A model generated the notes under the pieces. The model was not told the origin of the DNA and did no database searches. It saw nothing but the letters and a program-made list of their open reading frames with translations. DNA of 64,000 nucleotides, taken from positions 28,768,586 to 28,832,585 of the forward strand of contig CM077824.1 in NCBI GenBank assembly GCA_039720395.1, in the 5' to 3' direction. This document shows, one piece after another, positions 47,224-58,941 of this stretch (positions are counted from its first letter, which is position 1; every line of letters starts with the position of its first letter). The position numbers and the translations under genes were made by a program. Source of the DNA: Liquidambar formosana (lineage: Eukaryota > Streptophyta > Magnoliopsida > Saxifragales > Altingiaceae).

Positions 47224-48346
47224 TGTAACACCTGTAATTTTTAAATATGGTATTAAGGGTTTAATCTATAGTTAATGTAGTTAATCCCTTGATTTTTTGA
47301 ATGACTTCATGCATGGGTAATGCATGTGTATGATATTATGATGTTGGATGTGTTTTGATGCTTGTTTTTGTGCATCGAGTATCTTTCGAGTGCGTTTAGC
47401 CTTATTTGCAACTTAAGGGTTTAAGTTGCTGAAATTTGGCTAAGTGTTAGGGAAAAAATGAATTTTCGTAAATCTTCGTTTTTAAATATAATTTTTGGCG
47501 GTAATGGAAGTTTATAATATTATAAGACTTCTGTGATTTTATGGGATTTTATTAGCATGTTTGGATCGGATTCCTCACATGTTTGTTTTAGAAAAATCTA
47601 TCGGGAGACGGATTTTGTACTAAAACTTGGAAATGAGATTTTGATATATTGGGTATTTGATTTTTCTGATATTTTATTTGGATTCAAATAGGGGGTTATT
47701 TGCTTATTTTCATTAAGTAACTTAAAGTAATCTTCCATTCTTTTATTCTCCCTTTTACTTAAATGTTTTGAATGAAAATAAGATTGTGGAGTGTATTCTG
47801 CCTGTTTGAGTGGACTGAAGTGTGATTTCAGTTGATTGAATTACACAGACGCTGAAGAATTTGAATTCTAGGATTTTCAGTTGACTGAATCCTCAATTCA
47901 ATCGACTGAATTGTCATTTCAGTTGACTAAATTGCTAAATGAGTCGACTGAATTGATCTGAAGGCTTATTTTTGCTGAAATGACGCATGTGCCCCTCTGA
48001 GGTTATATAAACCCTTTAACCCCAACTTGTAACCCTCATTCCTGCATTTTAGAGTGAGAGAGAGGGAGAGTGAGCTTGGGAGAGCTCTTAGGGTGTATGA
48101 AGGAGAGAGAGCGAGTTTCTCTCTCTACTTTTGCTTGAATTTTATGCTTGGGGGCTTGGATTTCAGCATTTTTAGCTTAGATTCACTCATGGTTTACCTC
48201 CATTTCAGATTTGAGAGGTAATTTCTCATGTATAAGGCTAAGGTTTGCATTTCTTTTGGATTTTAGTTATCATATCCTCATATCTTGTGTTTATTCATGC
48301 AATTTGTGAGGTGTGGTTGCATCTTGGAGTTGGAATCTCCATTTTC
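47224..48346 (+). repeat. truncated LTR of family X, first part
   Basis: It starts TGTAACACCTGTAATTTTTA and matches, over more than 600 bp with substitutions, the reverse complement of the solo LTR at 51694-54345. A TATA box (TATATAA) lies at 48004-48010. Four palindromes of TCAGTCGACTGA type precede it, with centres near 47882, 47903, 47924 and 47945, each 21 bp apart. The LTR is cut at 48346 by the copia element and resumes at 60634. Confidence 0.82.
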
Positions 48347-50152
48347 TGTTGGGAATCGAATAGAGAAGAAAACAAACAAAGGTGGAATAAAAATTTTCCT
48401 ACGATTCCCAAACCCATGAATCCAATTATGCTTAATACAAAACATAAACCTAACTACCAAGAGAGTTAGGATACTTATAGTTGTTTAAAGTCTTCTCCTT
48501 TCTCCAAGCTTTGTCTTCTCCTTTTTGCTCCAAGCTTGAACTCTGAGCAGCAATGAATGAGCAGTCCAAGCGTACTGCCTCCAATGGTAATCACACCTAG
48601 CTTAAGCTTGAAGTTCTTTCCTTCTTCTTCCTTGTTATTGCTAGAGGTGGAGAAAAGGGAGAGAAAGAGAGAGCCTCCTTAGTGAATTTCGGCCAGCACT
48701 TTGGGGATCCAATTGTGATGATGTCATCACATCATAATGTGGCTTATATAGCCCACTAATAGGGCCGGCCATAGGGGAAATACTAACCCTAGTGTATTTT
48801 GTGTAATTACTCTTAATTACACAATTAGCGCACTAGTTTGCATCAAATACAAATTAGCCCCTTAAAGAACTCTTCTTTAATCACTCATAGCCTTTCTCTT
48901 ATAGACAATTAAGCTCTCTTAGCATGATCAGTGTCTTAATTACACAAAATACACTAGTTTGCATTAAATACAAATTAGCCCCTTAAAGAACTCTTCTTTA
49001 ATCACTTATACCCTTTCTCTTATAGACAATCAACTTCTCTTAGCATGATCAGTGTGTGACCCATTGGGTTCACATCATCAAGTAGTAGGAACAGCACAAG
49101 TTGTGCACAATGGAATACTTTCCATTAAGGGTCTAATTGAAACTCCTTTCAATTCCCTAATTGATTATAACTCATTTATATCAATTAGGGCTTCTATTAA
49201 CCATGAGTAACACCTAGCATATGGCTCATGGTGTGGTCCTTAATGAGGTGAATAGTCATTTACAAAGAACCCTTCTGTTATAGTTTATAGGTTACAATTC
49301 CATCCTTCCATCAACACAATGTCTCCAATTGAACTAATAGGACATGGAAGTCTGTCAAGTCCCTAGTTCAATTACTTTATACTCATTCATTGATATCAAC
49401 TCATGATGAACTTATGGAAACTCCTTTCCATATTCATTCTACCATGGGCCCATGGATTTAATGAGTTATATTCAATGAATGCTATATGAGACATTCACTC
49501 CCTTTTTCCTGAGAGTGATGGATTCCTTGTTGATCACTCACATGCCTTCACACACATAGCAGTAGGGCCAATTAACACCCTTATAGACCCCTGAATAGGA
49601 TCTGCACTTAGTGTTATCAAACTTCTAAAGCTATATGTATAAGACAACCATGGTATCTCAGGTCTAAGGATTACTTGTACCACTATAACAATGAGAAACT
49701 GATTGACAGGCAGGTTAAAACTCCATTCAGTTTATCTCATATCTTTGGTCACATTCAGTGTACCTATTCTTATAATAGGTACCCACTTGTTGGTTGTAGT
49801 GTCTTCACACAAATAACTTGAGACTAGCTATCTTCCTATAGAGTCAACCTAACAAGTGCTAGTCCTATGGTTCATTACTGTCCATCATAGTGAACCTTCA
49901 ACTAGGAATGTTTTAGGAGTTTAGTACAGAGATATATTTACAATCTCAAAATTACAACACTTTGTAATTTCATATTCTCAACTCTAACTCCATGGACATA
50001 TTATGTAAATATAAATGATGCATATAAACATAATAGAATAAGCCCTTTTATTAAATCAATAATAAATGTGACATGCATAAATGAAATCAATTGATTGTTC
50101 CTAATCCCTAAACAATCATCTCTATGATTGGCTCTAGGGCATAATCCTAACA
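48347..50152 (-). repeat. 3' LTR of the copia element
   Basis: 1806 bp, from TGTTGGGAATCGAA to ATAATCCTAACA on the plus strand. It is about 115 bp longer than its partner because of an internal tandem duplication at about 48820-49050 (CAAATTAGCCCCTTAAAGAA occurs twice). Confidence 0.9.
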
Positions 50153-51693
50153 ATCTCCTACTTGCACTATAGCCAATCCACCATGTATCTCATACTCATA
50201 TCCTATCGGTGGTGATCCATTACATTTGGGTCATAGCCTTAGTGAAGGGGTCTTCTTTATTCTCTATTGTATTAAACTTCTTTATGTATATGTCATCTCT
50301 TCCAATGATCTCTCTAATCATTTGGAATTGCCGCTTAAAGTTTGGACTTTTGATGAGACCGTGGTTCCTTGGTTTGAGCACTAGCCCTATTGTTGTCACA
50401 AAAACAATAGTAAGGGCTTCTCAATGTCAGGAACCACTTTTAGTTCTGCAATAAACTTACTCATCCAAACATGCAGCAATGTACTCAACCTCTATGTTGA
50501 TCTCCTATCATCATCGTCAGATTGAAAATCTGAATCCGTTTTACCAACTATTTCTAAGTTTCTTTCTCCATAAACAAAGCATGGGTCCTTAGTTCTTCTC
50601 AAGTACTTAAGGATAGCTTTGACTTCTTCCCAATATACCTTATCTGGGTTACCTGATATCTGCTCATAACATTTACAGCAAAACTGATATCTGGTCATGT
50701 ACATAGCATAGCATATGCTTTTAGACAACTTGATTTCATGTCTGATAGGAATTAGACTTCTCTTGAAATCATGCATTTTGAACCCATTCAAAATCTTGTC
50801 TACGTACATCAATTGGGAGAGACTTAGCATCCTTTAAGATCTATCTCTATAGACCTCTATTCCCAGAATATAGGATGCTTCTTCCAAATCTTTTATGGAG
50901 AAACTTTGTGAAAAACCAATTTTTCACTTTTTCAACGTCTCTACATTATTCCCTAATAAGTAGAACATCATTCACTTATAGGACCATAAATATGATCGCA
51001 CTCCCACTAACCCTTTGTACAATCATGGTACAATAATGGGTTCTGTCTCAACAAGGACAGGGGTTGCATCATTGTTGGTTTGTGTCTCATTAGACAACTC
51101 TTTGAGTTCTATTTTCCTGTTATTGCCTCCTTCTTGAATAAACTCTTTTTCAAGAAAGATTGCAAAATTACTAACAAACACTTTTGTTCATCAGGATGAT
51201 ATCCTAAACTCCTTTTAGGATAAACCACAAACCTATATTTAAGTTATCTTGATTTCCAATTTTGGTTACATCATGTGTTTCTACATATGCAATGCAACCT
51301 TATACCTTAACATTCTTAAGGCTTAGTGCTTCCCTTTCCATATCTCATATAGATCTTAAGGGACAGCCTTGGTTTAAACTTTGTTTCATAGGTACATGGC
51401 AATTTCTAGGGCATATCCTAACAAGGATAATATTATGTCGTTGTAACTTATCATGGATCGGACCATATCCAATAAGGTCCTCTTCCTCCTTTCTAACACA
51501 TCATTAAGTTATGGTGTTCTAAGAGGTGTCCATAAAGAATGCCTGTTTGAACAAGATGATCTAAAAATTAACCGGTTAAATATTCGCTTCCTCGATCTAA
51601 TCGAAGAGCTTTAATACTTTTACCGATTTGTTTCTCTACTTCATATCTGAATTCTTTGAACCTTTCAAATATTTCAGACTTGTACTTCATTAA
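50153..51693 (-). pseudogene. copia pol remnant: integrase end, reverse transcriptase, RNase H
   Basis: Read leftwards from 51693, an integrase piece is recognisable (FKEFRYEVEKQIGKSIKALR, then LDRGSEY). It is followed by badly decayed reverse transcriptase, then LSLSQLMYVDKILNGF and YWEEVKAILKYLRRTKDP (50492-50830), and finally an RNase H tail ending in DPFTKA near 50220. Stops and frame changes are frequent. A purine-rich stretch abuts the 3' LTR at about 50153-50170. Confidence 0.75.
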
Positions 51694-54345
51694 TGTCACG
51701 ACCCAAATTAATTAAGCCCTGATCAATAATAATAAAACCAGCTTTTTCTTTAATAAATCCTTTGATAAAACATGGATGACACGTGTTAAAACCTCAACCA
51801 TTTTTTAAAAATATTTCGGCATGACCCATCCGTAGATAGGACATACCATCGTGAAAACCTGTTATGAAAATCCATACATAAAAATTTCCTGTCATCCATG
51901 GTGGTGGTATCATCCCATGCATCGCATTCCACGTATACACAACCATAAGTAATTAAAATTACAACCCGGATTAAATTTACATTTACATTAACCCAATAGA
52001 AAACCCACTTAATTACATATTCCTTCCCATGAAAATACATTAACAATTAACTTAAAGGAATTCCACTAGGAGCATCTTCCGCCCAAGATAGCATAACCAA
52101 ACCCTGGATTATCTGAAAAACATTTAAAATAATAGGCGTGAGTCCGACGACTCAGTAGATACAATTTGACATGGTAAACTAAAGCAATGATATAAATAAA
52201 ACCTATTATATCATTTAAAGCAAAATATACTAACCAAGTATATTATAAATACCAAAATAAGTTATAACCCATAACTTAAAATAAATAATGCATAATGGCC
52301 AATGCATGTGACTCATGTCCAATTTACATTAAATCCATTTATTACCAACCACTCCCGCAGGAGTCTTCGCGCGGAAACGGAGGATTTAAACCCAACCTCC
52401 AAGAGGACAACACAAGGGTTCCTACCTGGAACCGGAAAGTACCCCAGGACCAAAGGAATGGAAAACACCGCCAAGTCCCATTGACTGCAAGTAGTCCAAT
52501 TCCAATGACCCCTTTTAATGCAATACTTTTACCCAGTATTCATTAAATCCATTTAATGCATGATTATGCCAACATGCAATGCGATAAACTATAAAATGAT
52601 TTTATAACCAAAATCATCTTCAAAGTATGCTATGTAAGCCATAATCAAATAACTTCATAATTATACCCAAAATCATAATAACCATATGAATTCTCATAAA
52701 TGATTATAACCTTGAAATCATAATTGAAAACCTCGAATAAACAGGGAAAGTAACCGTAAAATCCCTACATCTATATTCCATAGGATGTACACAATTAACC
52801 AAAATTATTGATAAACATAATTCCAATTTATGTTGTCAAATACCCAAAGTTCTCTTTCAAGATTTATTCCATAAATCATGTGTATACATATTTTATGCCC
52901 AGGAATACCAAATAATATGATAATATAAACCATATTATCATGTCAATAGTTTAAACCTATGTAAATTGCACCTACCTCAACCAAATGCGTGGAAAAATGT
53001 AACCTTTGATGCCGTGGGTATGAAGTCCAAACCCTAGGATGCAAATGCAAGCTCCCAATCCAAGCCCTAGCTCTCAAATGACTTGGTTGATGTTGGTAAC
53101 GGAGGTCCCAACTCCAAATCACCACTAAAATTCCCCAATATGCATGAATAAACCCATAAATGTAAGAATGAGATGATAAACCAAAAGAAATTACAAACCC
53201 TAACTCTAAAATGTGAGAAAATACCTCTAAGAATGCAAAAGAGTTGGTGGGGATGACAATCCATGCCAACACCCACGAAATCCAAGCTTAAATCACCGTG
53301 AACAAGCTCCAAGCTCCACCAAGAGGTTGGAGAATATGAATCCAACCATAATAATGCATTCCCAAGCCTCAAAGAGAGAGAAAAACCCAAATCCACCACC
53401 ATACACGCGTAGATCGGGCTAAAATACGCTAGATCCGAGCTTGCCGGCGTCGGATCGAGGTCGCCGTACTCCGGCGAGACGCCGTCGAGCCTCCGCCCCC
53501 TCTTCTCCTTCTCTCCCTCTCTCTCTCTCTCTCCATGCCCAAAAAGACCAGATTTTGGTCTAAAATCGTGTGGGATGGGTTTTTATAAGGGGTGAGGGGC
53601 ATTTGCGTCATTTTACGCAAAAAATTTGCAAAATCCGCGATGCATGATCGATCGTGGTTTGAGGGCACGATCGATCGTGAAAAACAGAAGCCAAATCATG
53701 TTTCTGGGACACCCACGATCGATCGTCCCCAAGGCACGATCAATCGTCCCTTGCTGAAATTGCCCAGTAACTCAGGCAATTGTGTATAAACCCACACAGT
53801 ACACATCCATGCCTTCTTCTCCATTCTTTCTTCTTCCTTTTACTTTAAGTTATTTAATGAAAATAAGCAAATAACCCCCCATTTAAATCCAAATAAAATA
53901 TCAAAAAAATCAAATACCCAATATATCAAAATCTAAATTTCAAGTTTTAGTACAAAATCTGTCGCCCGACAGATTTTCCTAAAACAAACATGCGTGGAAC
54001 CCAATCCAAACATGCTAATAAAATCCCATAAAATCACCAATGTCTTATAATATTATAAACTCCCATTACCGCCAAAAATTATCCTTCAAAACGAAGATTT
54101 ACGAAAATTCACTTTTTCCCCAACACTTAGCCAAATTTCAGCAGCTTAAACCCTTAAGTTGCAAATGAGGCTAAGCGCACCCGAAATATACTCAATGCAC
54201 CAAAACAAGCATCAAAACGCATCCAACATCATAATATCATCCACATGCATTACCCATGCATGTAATCATTTGAAAAATCAAGGGATTAATTACGCTAACC
54301 ATAGATTAACCCTTAATACCCTATTTAAAAATTACAGGTATTACA
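51694..54345 (-). repeat. full-length solo LTR of family X (2652 bp)
   Basis: On the minus strand it begins TGTAATACCTGTAATTTTTA and ends GGGTCGTGACA. ATTAA is perfectly duplicated on both sides (51689-51693 and 54346-54350). No internal region is present, so unequal recombination removed it. A TATA box (TTATAAAA, minus) lies at 53581-53588. Upstream of it are four ACGATCGATCGT-type palindromes, with centres near 53649, 53672, 53720 and 53741. The first half matches the truncated LTR at 47224. No gene is supported inside. Confidence 0.92.
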
Positions 54346-54350
54346 ATTAA

Positions 54351-54853
54351 GTATACACACCCAAACCTAGAATGAATCATCGGCAAAGGTTGTAAAGTAA
54401 GAGAAACTTCTACATACATCATTATGTATATCTTGTTCTCTTAGGTTTATTAGCATTCAATTTAGAACTATCATGCTCCATTGCAATTCATATTTGCAAT
54501 AAAGTTTATAAAATAAAGGCCATCCACATAAACTCCAGAAGTAATGAACTTTTTATTTTAATAAAATAGAAAAAATTTATTAAATCAAACTAAAAACTTG
54601 TTTAGACAAAATTGAAATAAAATCAACGTTTCTAATAACTTCTGGAATGTAAAGATAGCCAACTATTATTTCTAAACTACTCCATTAGGTAGAGTCAAGC
54701 AGCAAGCCCCACAGCTAATGTAGCAACATTTGCTCCATTCCCCACTTGTAGGGTTGATCCGCCTTTGCTCTGCCATTTGCTTCCCATTAGATTCTACATG
54801 GAATTCAAAATTGACATCAGAATTAAGTACCAAAGTGGAAGCAGAACTAACAT
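54351..54853 (-). pseudogene. copia protease and pre-integrase remnant
   Basis: Downstream of gag in element sense, a decayed protease-like stretch is visible near 54700-54740 (a degraded VGNGA...VAT phrase), then sequence too broken to read, up to the solo LTR. It connects to the integrase fragment at 51693 once the solo LTR is removed. Confidence 0.5.
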
Positions 54854-55402
54854 TTAGTTTAGAGCATGATCCATACCTTCCAAAGGTCGATTCTTTAGAG
54901 TATCCAAATACTCTCGGCAGTTATGTTTCCAATGCCCATCTTTGCCACAGTGAAAACGGGTTCCTTTGGCCTTGTTGTTACCTTTCTTCTTCCTCTGGGT
55001 ACTCTTACCCTTGCCTATACCCTTGCCCTTGGGCTTGAGCTTAGACTTGGAAGTAGCAACTTCATTAAATTCAAGCAAGAATTCTTTCCCATACAACTCT
55101 TGTATGTTGAGAAAAATCTCGTAAGCACTTCCCATGGACTCGTGTTGCTTCTTAAGCTCGAGACTCATAAATACCATCATATAACACCTTACCATGAGAT
55201 TGTCGTCCATGCGCTTCCAGTAAGCGTCTTTCTCTTGTTGAGTTGTAGCCTCAACAGGAGCAATGGGAAGTGGATTATGAAGTGCATAGGTAAGATTCTT
55301 GGAATCTAAAACAATTTTTAGATTCCTAAGCCAATCAAGACAATTTGGTCCAGTCAAACGGTTGGTGTCCAATATTTTGGATAACGGGTTGAGGTGAGCC
55401 AT
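54854..55402 (-). pseudogene. copia gag, internally shortened, 182 aa
   Basis: It starts MAHLNPLSKILDTNRLTG, continues with a copia gag N-domain (CLDWLRNLKIVLDS), then runs straight into a Lys/Gly-rich stretch and a CCHC knuckle (FHCGKDGHWKHNC). The usual middle region is missing, so I read it as deleted although the frame stays open. Confidence 0.8.
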
Positions 55403-58400
55403 TTCAATGAACTACATATAAAAATTAAAATAGAGAATTAGATTTCATTTTTATCCATAATGATCGGGTCTTTAATCATATGGTACCTCCCACTATTTTA
55501 TCAAATTCCATACACCCTCTAATGGAATTCGGGAATTTCATTCCTAATGGGGATTGGGGTCCCACTGTGACCTAGAAGCCTCACATTATAGTTTCTTGAC
55601 TTCTAACCCACAATAAGAAGACAACTCCTTGTCTATTGCTTCATAAGCAAGTTCCAATCATTTTGCCTCTAGGGTACATACTCCTCACATTATAGTTTCT
55701 TGGAATACTTCCCTAGTTAAGTTAAACCCATCATTCACACAGGTATGTTTCGCCAAATATATACCTCACATTATAGTTTCTTGGTATATACCAGTTTAGG
55801 CACCCCATGATATCTCTATATGTGATAGTTTCAAGTAATGTCTTTAATATGGGTAGCTCCTACATGTCTACAGCCAGGTACCCACATTTAGGGACGTTAG
55901 ATGATCCTATAATGATAGAAGGCAATGAAGAATGCATTCCTTAATGTATTCTCCATTTCCAACTTAATATTAAAAAGAGAGGGGTTTTAAGGGTCTCATC
56001 AAATTAACTAATCTAACATACATCTCATGCATTTAAATAAAAATATATAACAACATTATATATGTAATCCACTTATCGATATTAGTCCCTATAAGGTGAC
56101 ATATAACGATCTTTGGATTTGGAGCTATCTCTATTAATCTCATTAAAAGCTCCCACTATGATGATTATGGACTTTAAGAGGATTCAATCCAAGCCAATGA
56201 ATTGAATCCTAGGTCTAAGGTGGGTGTAGGTGATAGTAAAACATTCATTTGAAACATAGCATGCACTCTTGAAAATCTTTTCCAAGCTTTCAAGTCCTTT
56301 AATCTCCTCCATTAGCTTCATGGTCTCCACCATAGGCTTATTGGGCTCCACCATGCTCTTTTAGGTCCACCATGCTCCTTAGTGCGCTCTCGATTACATA
56401 ACATTTACATAATTTAAAGAAAGGGAAACATAAGGGGAATGTGGGGTACATAAGAGAATGATAGAGAGAGAGAAGAAGGTAGCATGCAAGCCCCAAATAA
56501 ATAATACATCACCATAATTAAATTACAACTCTTGAAAATAATACAACCCATTCATAAGACGGCCAATCACAATTGGTTTAAGGGGTATAGTCCATAATCA
56601 TCATCCATCCATAACCATACAATCACATTGCATAATAAAGGAAATAACTGTAAGCAATAAACATATGGGCATTTATGGTAACTCTATTGATTGGTATTCA
56701 TTAATCTCATTAATGTGTCCTAATCTTATTAGGAAATGCATAAATTCCAGAATTAATTAAGTCTTAACATTTAAGACATTTAATTTCAATTAATCAAATC
56801 AATTGAAACATTTAAAGTCCCCTAATTGAACTCTAATATCAAATATTAGGGTCTCTTTAATTAAACAAAACAATTTCATTTAATTAAAAAATTCCAGATT
56901 TTAATTTAATCCTAAATTGTCTTTTAAACCATTTAAAACATTATAAAATTAATCAATATTAATTAAATAATCAATTTCGGAATTAAATAAAATCAATTCA
57001 TTAATGAATTAGTGCATTAGGGTTTCCTAAAACCCTAAACCCTAAGTGCATTAACTCTAAACCCTAAATGTAACCCTAATGCATTAAATGCCTTATGATT
57101 GGTCAATTAATGACCAATCATTCAAACCCTAGGTTTATACGGAATTAATGATTAGGATTAGGGTTTAATTAATGCCACTTAGGATATTAATTACTCCTAA
57201 TTAATATGCATTAATTAGGGTTTCTAAAACCCTAAACCTTAAACCTATTAAATGCCAATGATTAATTACCAAACCTTTAATGATTATGATTGGTCATTAA
57301 TGATCAATTATTTAACCCTAGGTTAGACACATTAATTACTAGGTTTAGTTATTAATTAATGCATTAATAGAATTAGGGTTTAATTAATACAAATTAGGGT
57401 TTCCTAAACCCTAAACCCTAGACATCATAAATGCAATTAATTATACCCTAATGATTAATAACCATGATCGGTCAATTAAGGTAATTAATAGTCAATTAGG
57501 GTTTTTAATTAATGCAATTAATGAATTAGGGTTAAATCATTAATGCGAATTAGGGTTTCCTAAGAAACCCTCAGGTTGCCACTACCTATGGTGGGCTGCC
57601 ATGGCTTAGCAAGCCTGCCATGGCTTGGCCAGGCCATGGGAGGCCATGGCCAACAAAGGGGGACTCAAGCCAGGGTGTGGGCCAAGCCCATGGACACGTG
57701 TGGGGTGGCCAAGAGGGCTGTCTTCTTCAAAAAACATTAGGGTTTCAAGAACCCAGTGCTGGCACCACCATGGGAAGACCTCCAAGGTCACAAAAGTTTC
57801 TAAAACTTAATCAATTCGACTCCACCATCAAAACCAGATTTTGTATCATGTTCCTACATGAATTACTAAGCTAATTGAAGTGGTTTGGATGATCAAATCA
57901 TCCCCAATTGTTCTAAACAATTCAAGAACAGTAGGCTGTCCAGAATTTGACAGTATGCTGTCCCTTGTCACAAATTGATTTAAAACCCAGCAAGATGATT
58001 AATTCAGGCTACCAAATTATTTTTTCTACTATCCTACATGTCTTAGGAAACTAATAAAATTGGTTTCATGCAATTTGGAGTTCCCTAGCTCAAGATATGA
58101 ACCAAACTCCATTGATGACTTTCTGCAAAAAAACAGCCTGCTATGTTCTTCCAAGAAATCAAACTTTTTGATTCTTTATGCATCAAGACTCTTTTGAAAC
58201 TTAAAGAAAATCATACATACATTATGTACAATGATCCTACAATGAATTTACATCAATTTTACAGAAGTTTCTGATCATAACAGTAGCAAGAACCCTAGGG
58301 TTCTAAAACCCAGATTCGAACATGGTGGTTTTCTCCTTTTTCCTTCTGTTCTAGAATCATAATCCAATTATGATGCATCCAAATGCTTGGGAACCTTTCC

Positions 58401-58926
58401 CTACCATGTCTAGAACATAACCCAAGTGGTGGCAACCATTGCCATGCCTTTGATCTCCATAAAAAACTCACAATTGTGGCTGTTGCATCATTCTCGAGCA
58501 AAACTATCTTTCCTGACAGCCTGTAGTAAACAATTCATAACTTTCACTATAAAACTCGGATCGATGAAACGTTTGTTGGGTTGTAAAGCTGATTCGAAGA
58601 GCTTTCTAACCATATATGGCTCGAAAAGTTTTGAGAAGAACTCTGATTTCAGCATGAAAAATAAGATAACGGTTTTTCATGGACTACCATGAAAACTATT
58701 CTTCTTACTTCTCTAAACTCAATCCCTATTCAACTCTTGAATAACCAGCAACTCCAAAACTTATTTTAGAAGAGGAGTAGAAGGAGAATTAACCTAGGGT
58801 TCAATAACCCTAGGTTTGGCCATGAGAGGGAAACCATTCTAATGCATGAACATAAATTCCAGATTTATTAACCAATCAATTTACCATAAATTCCAGCCCA
58901 TATGCAGTTTGTATTAGGCATAATCA
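55403..58926. other. 3.5-kb leader between the copia 5' LTR and gag
   Basis: It is much longer than a usual copia leader. It contains three copies of CCTCACATTATAGTTTCTTG near 55579, 55683 and 55764, and an AT-rich part with many telomere-like CCCTAAA phrases (about 57000-57560). The small open frames at 57606-57874 and 58295-58692 have no family features. It may be family-specific leader or a further unrecognised insertion. Confidence 0.55.
57000..57560. repeat. AATTAA-rich DNA with scattered CCCTAAA telomere-like units
   Basis: ACCCTAAACCCTAA-type phrases and their inverses (TTAGGGTTT) recur about every 50-100 bp among ATTAAT-rich DNA. The units are dispersed, not a perfect array. Confidence 0.6.
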
Positions 58927-58940
58927 TGGCTCTGATACCA
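58927..58940 (-). other. copia primer-binding site (tRNA-iMet)
   Basis: On the minus strand TGGTATCAGAGCCA lies one base inside the right LTR. This is the standard plant copia primer site and fixes the element's orientation. Confidence 0.9.
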
Positions 58941-58941
58941 C

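Noticed and set aside
52943..53668. Open frames of about 80-111 residues on the minus strand
   Set aside because: They lie within the solo LTR, have no domain and are low-complexity in part.
54923..55309. 128-residue plus-strand open frame
   Set aside because: It is the antisense of the copia gag; the minus frame has the CCHC knuckle.
57000..57560. True interstitial telomere array
   Set aside because: The CCCTAAA units are dispersed and interrupted, not in continuous tandem runs.
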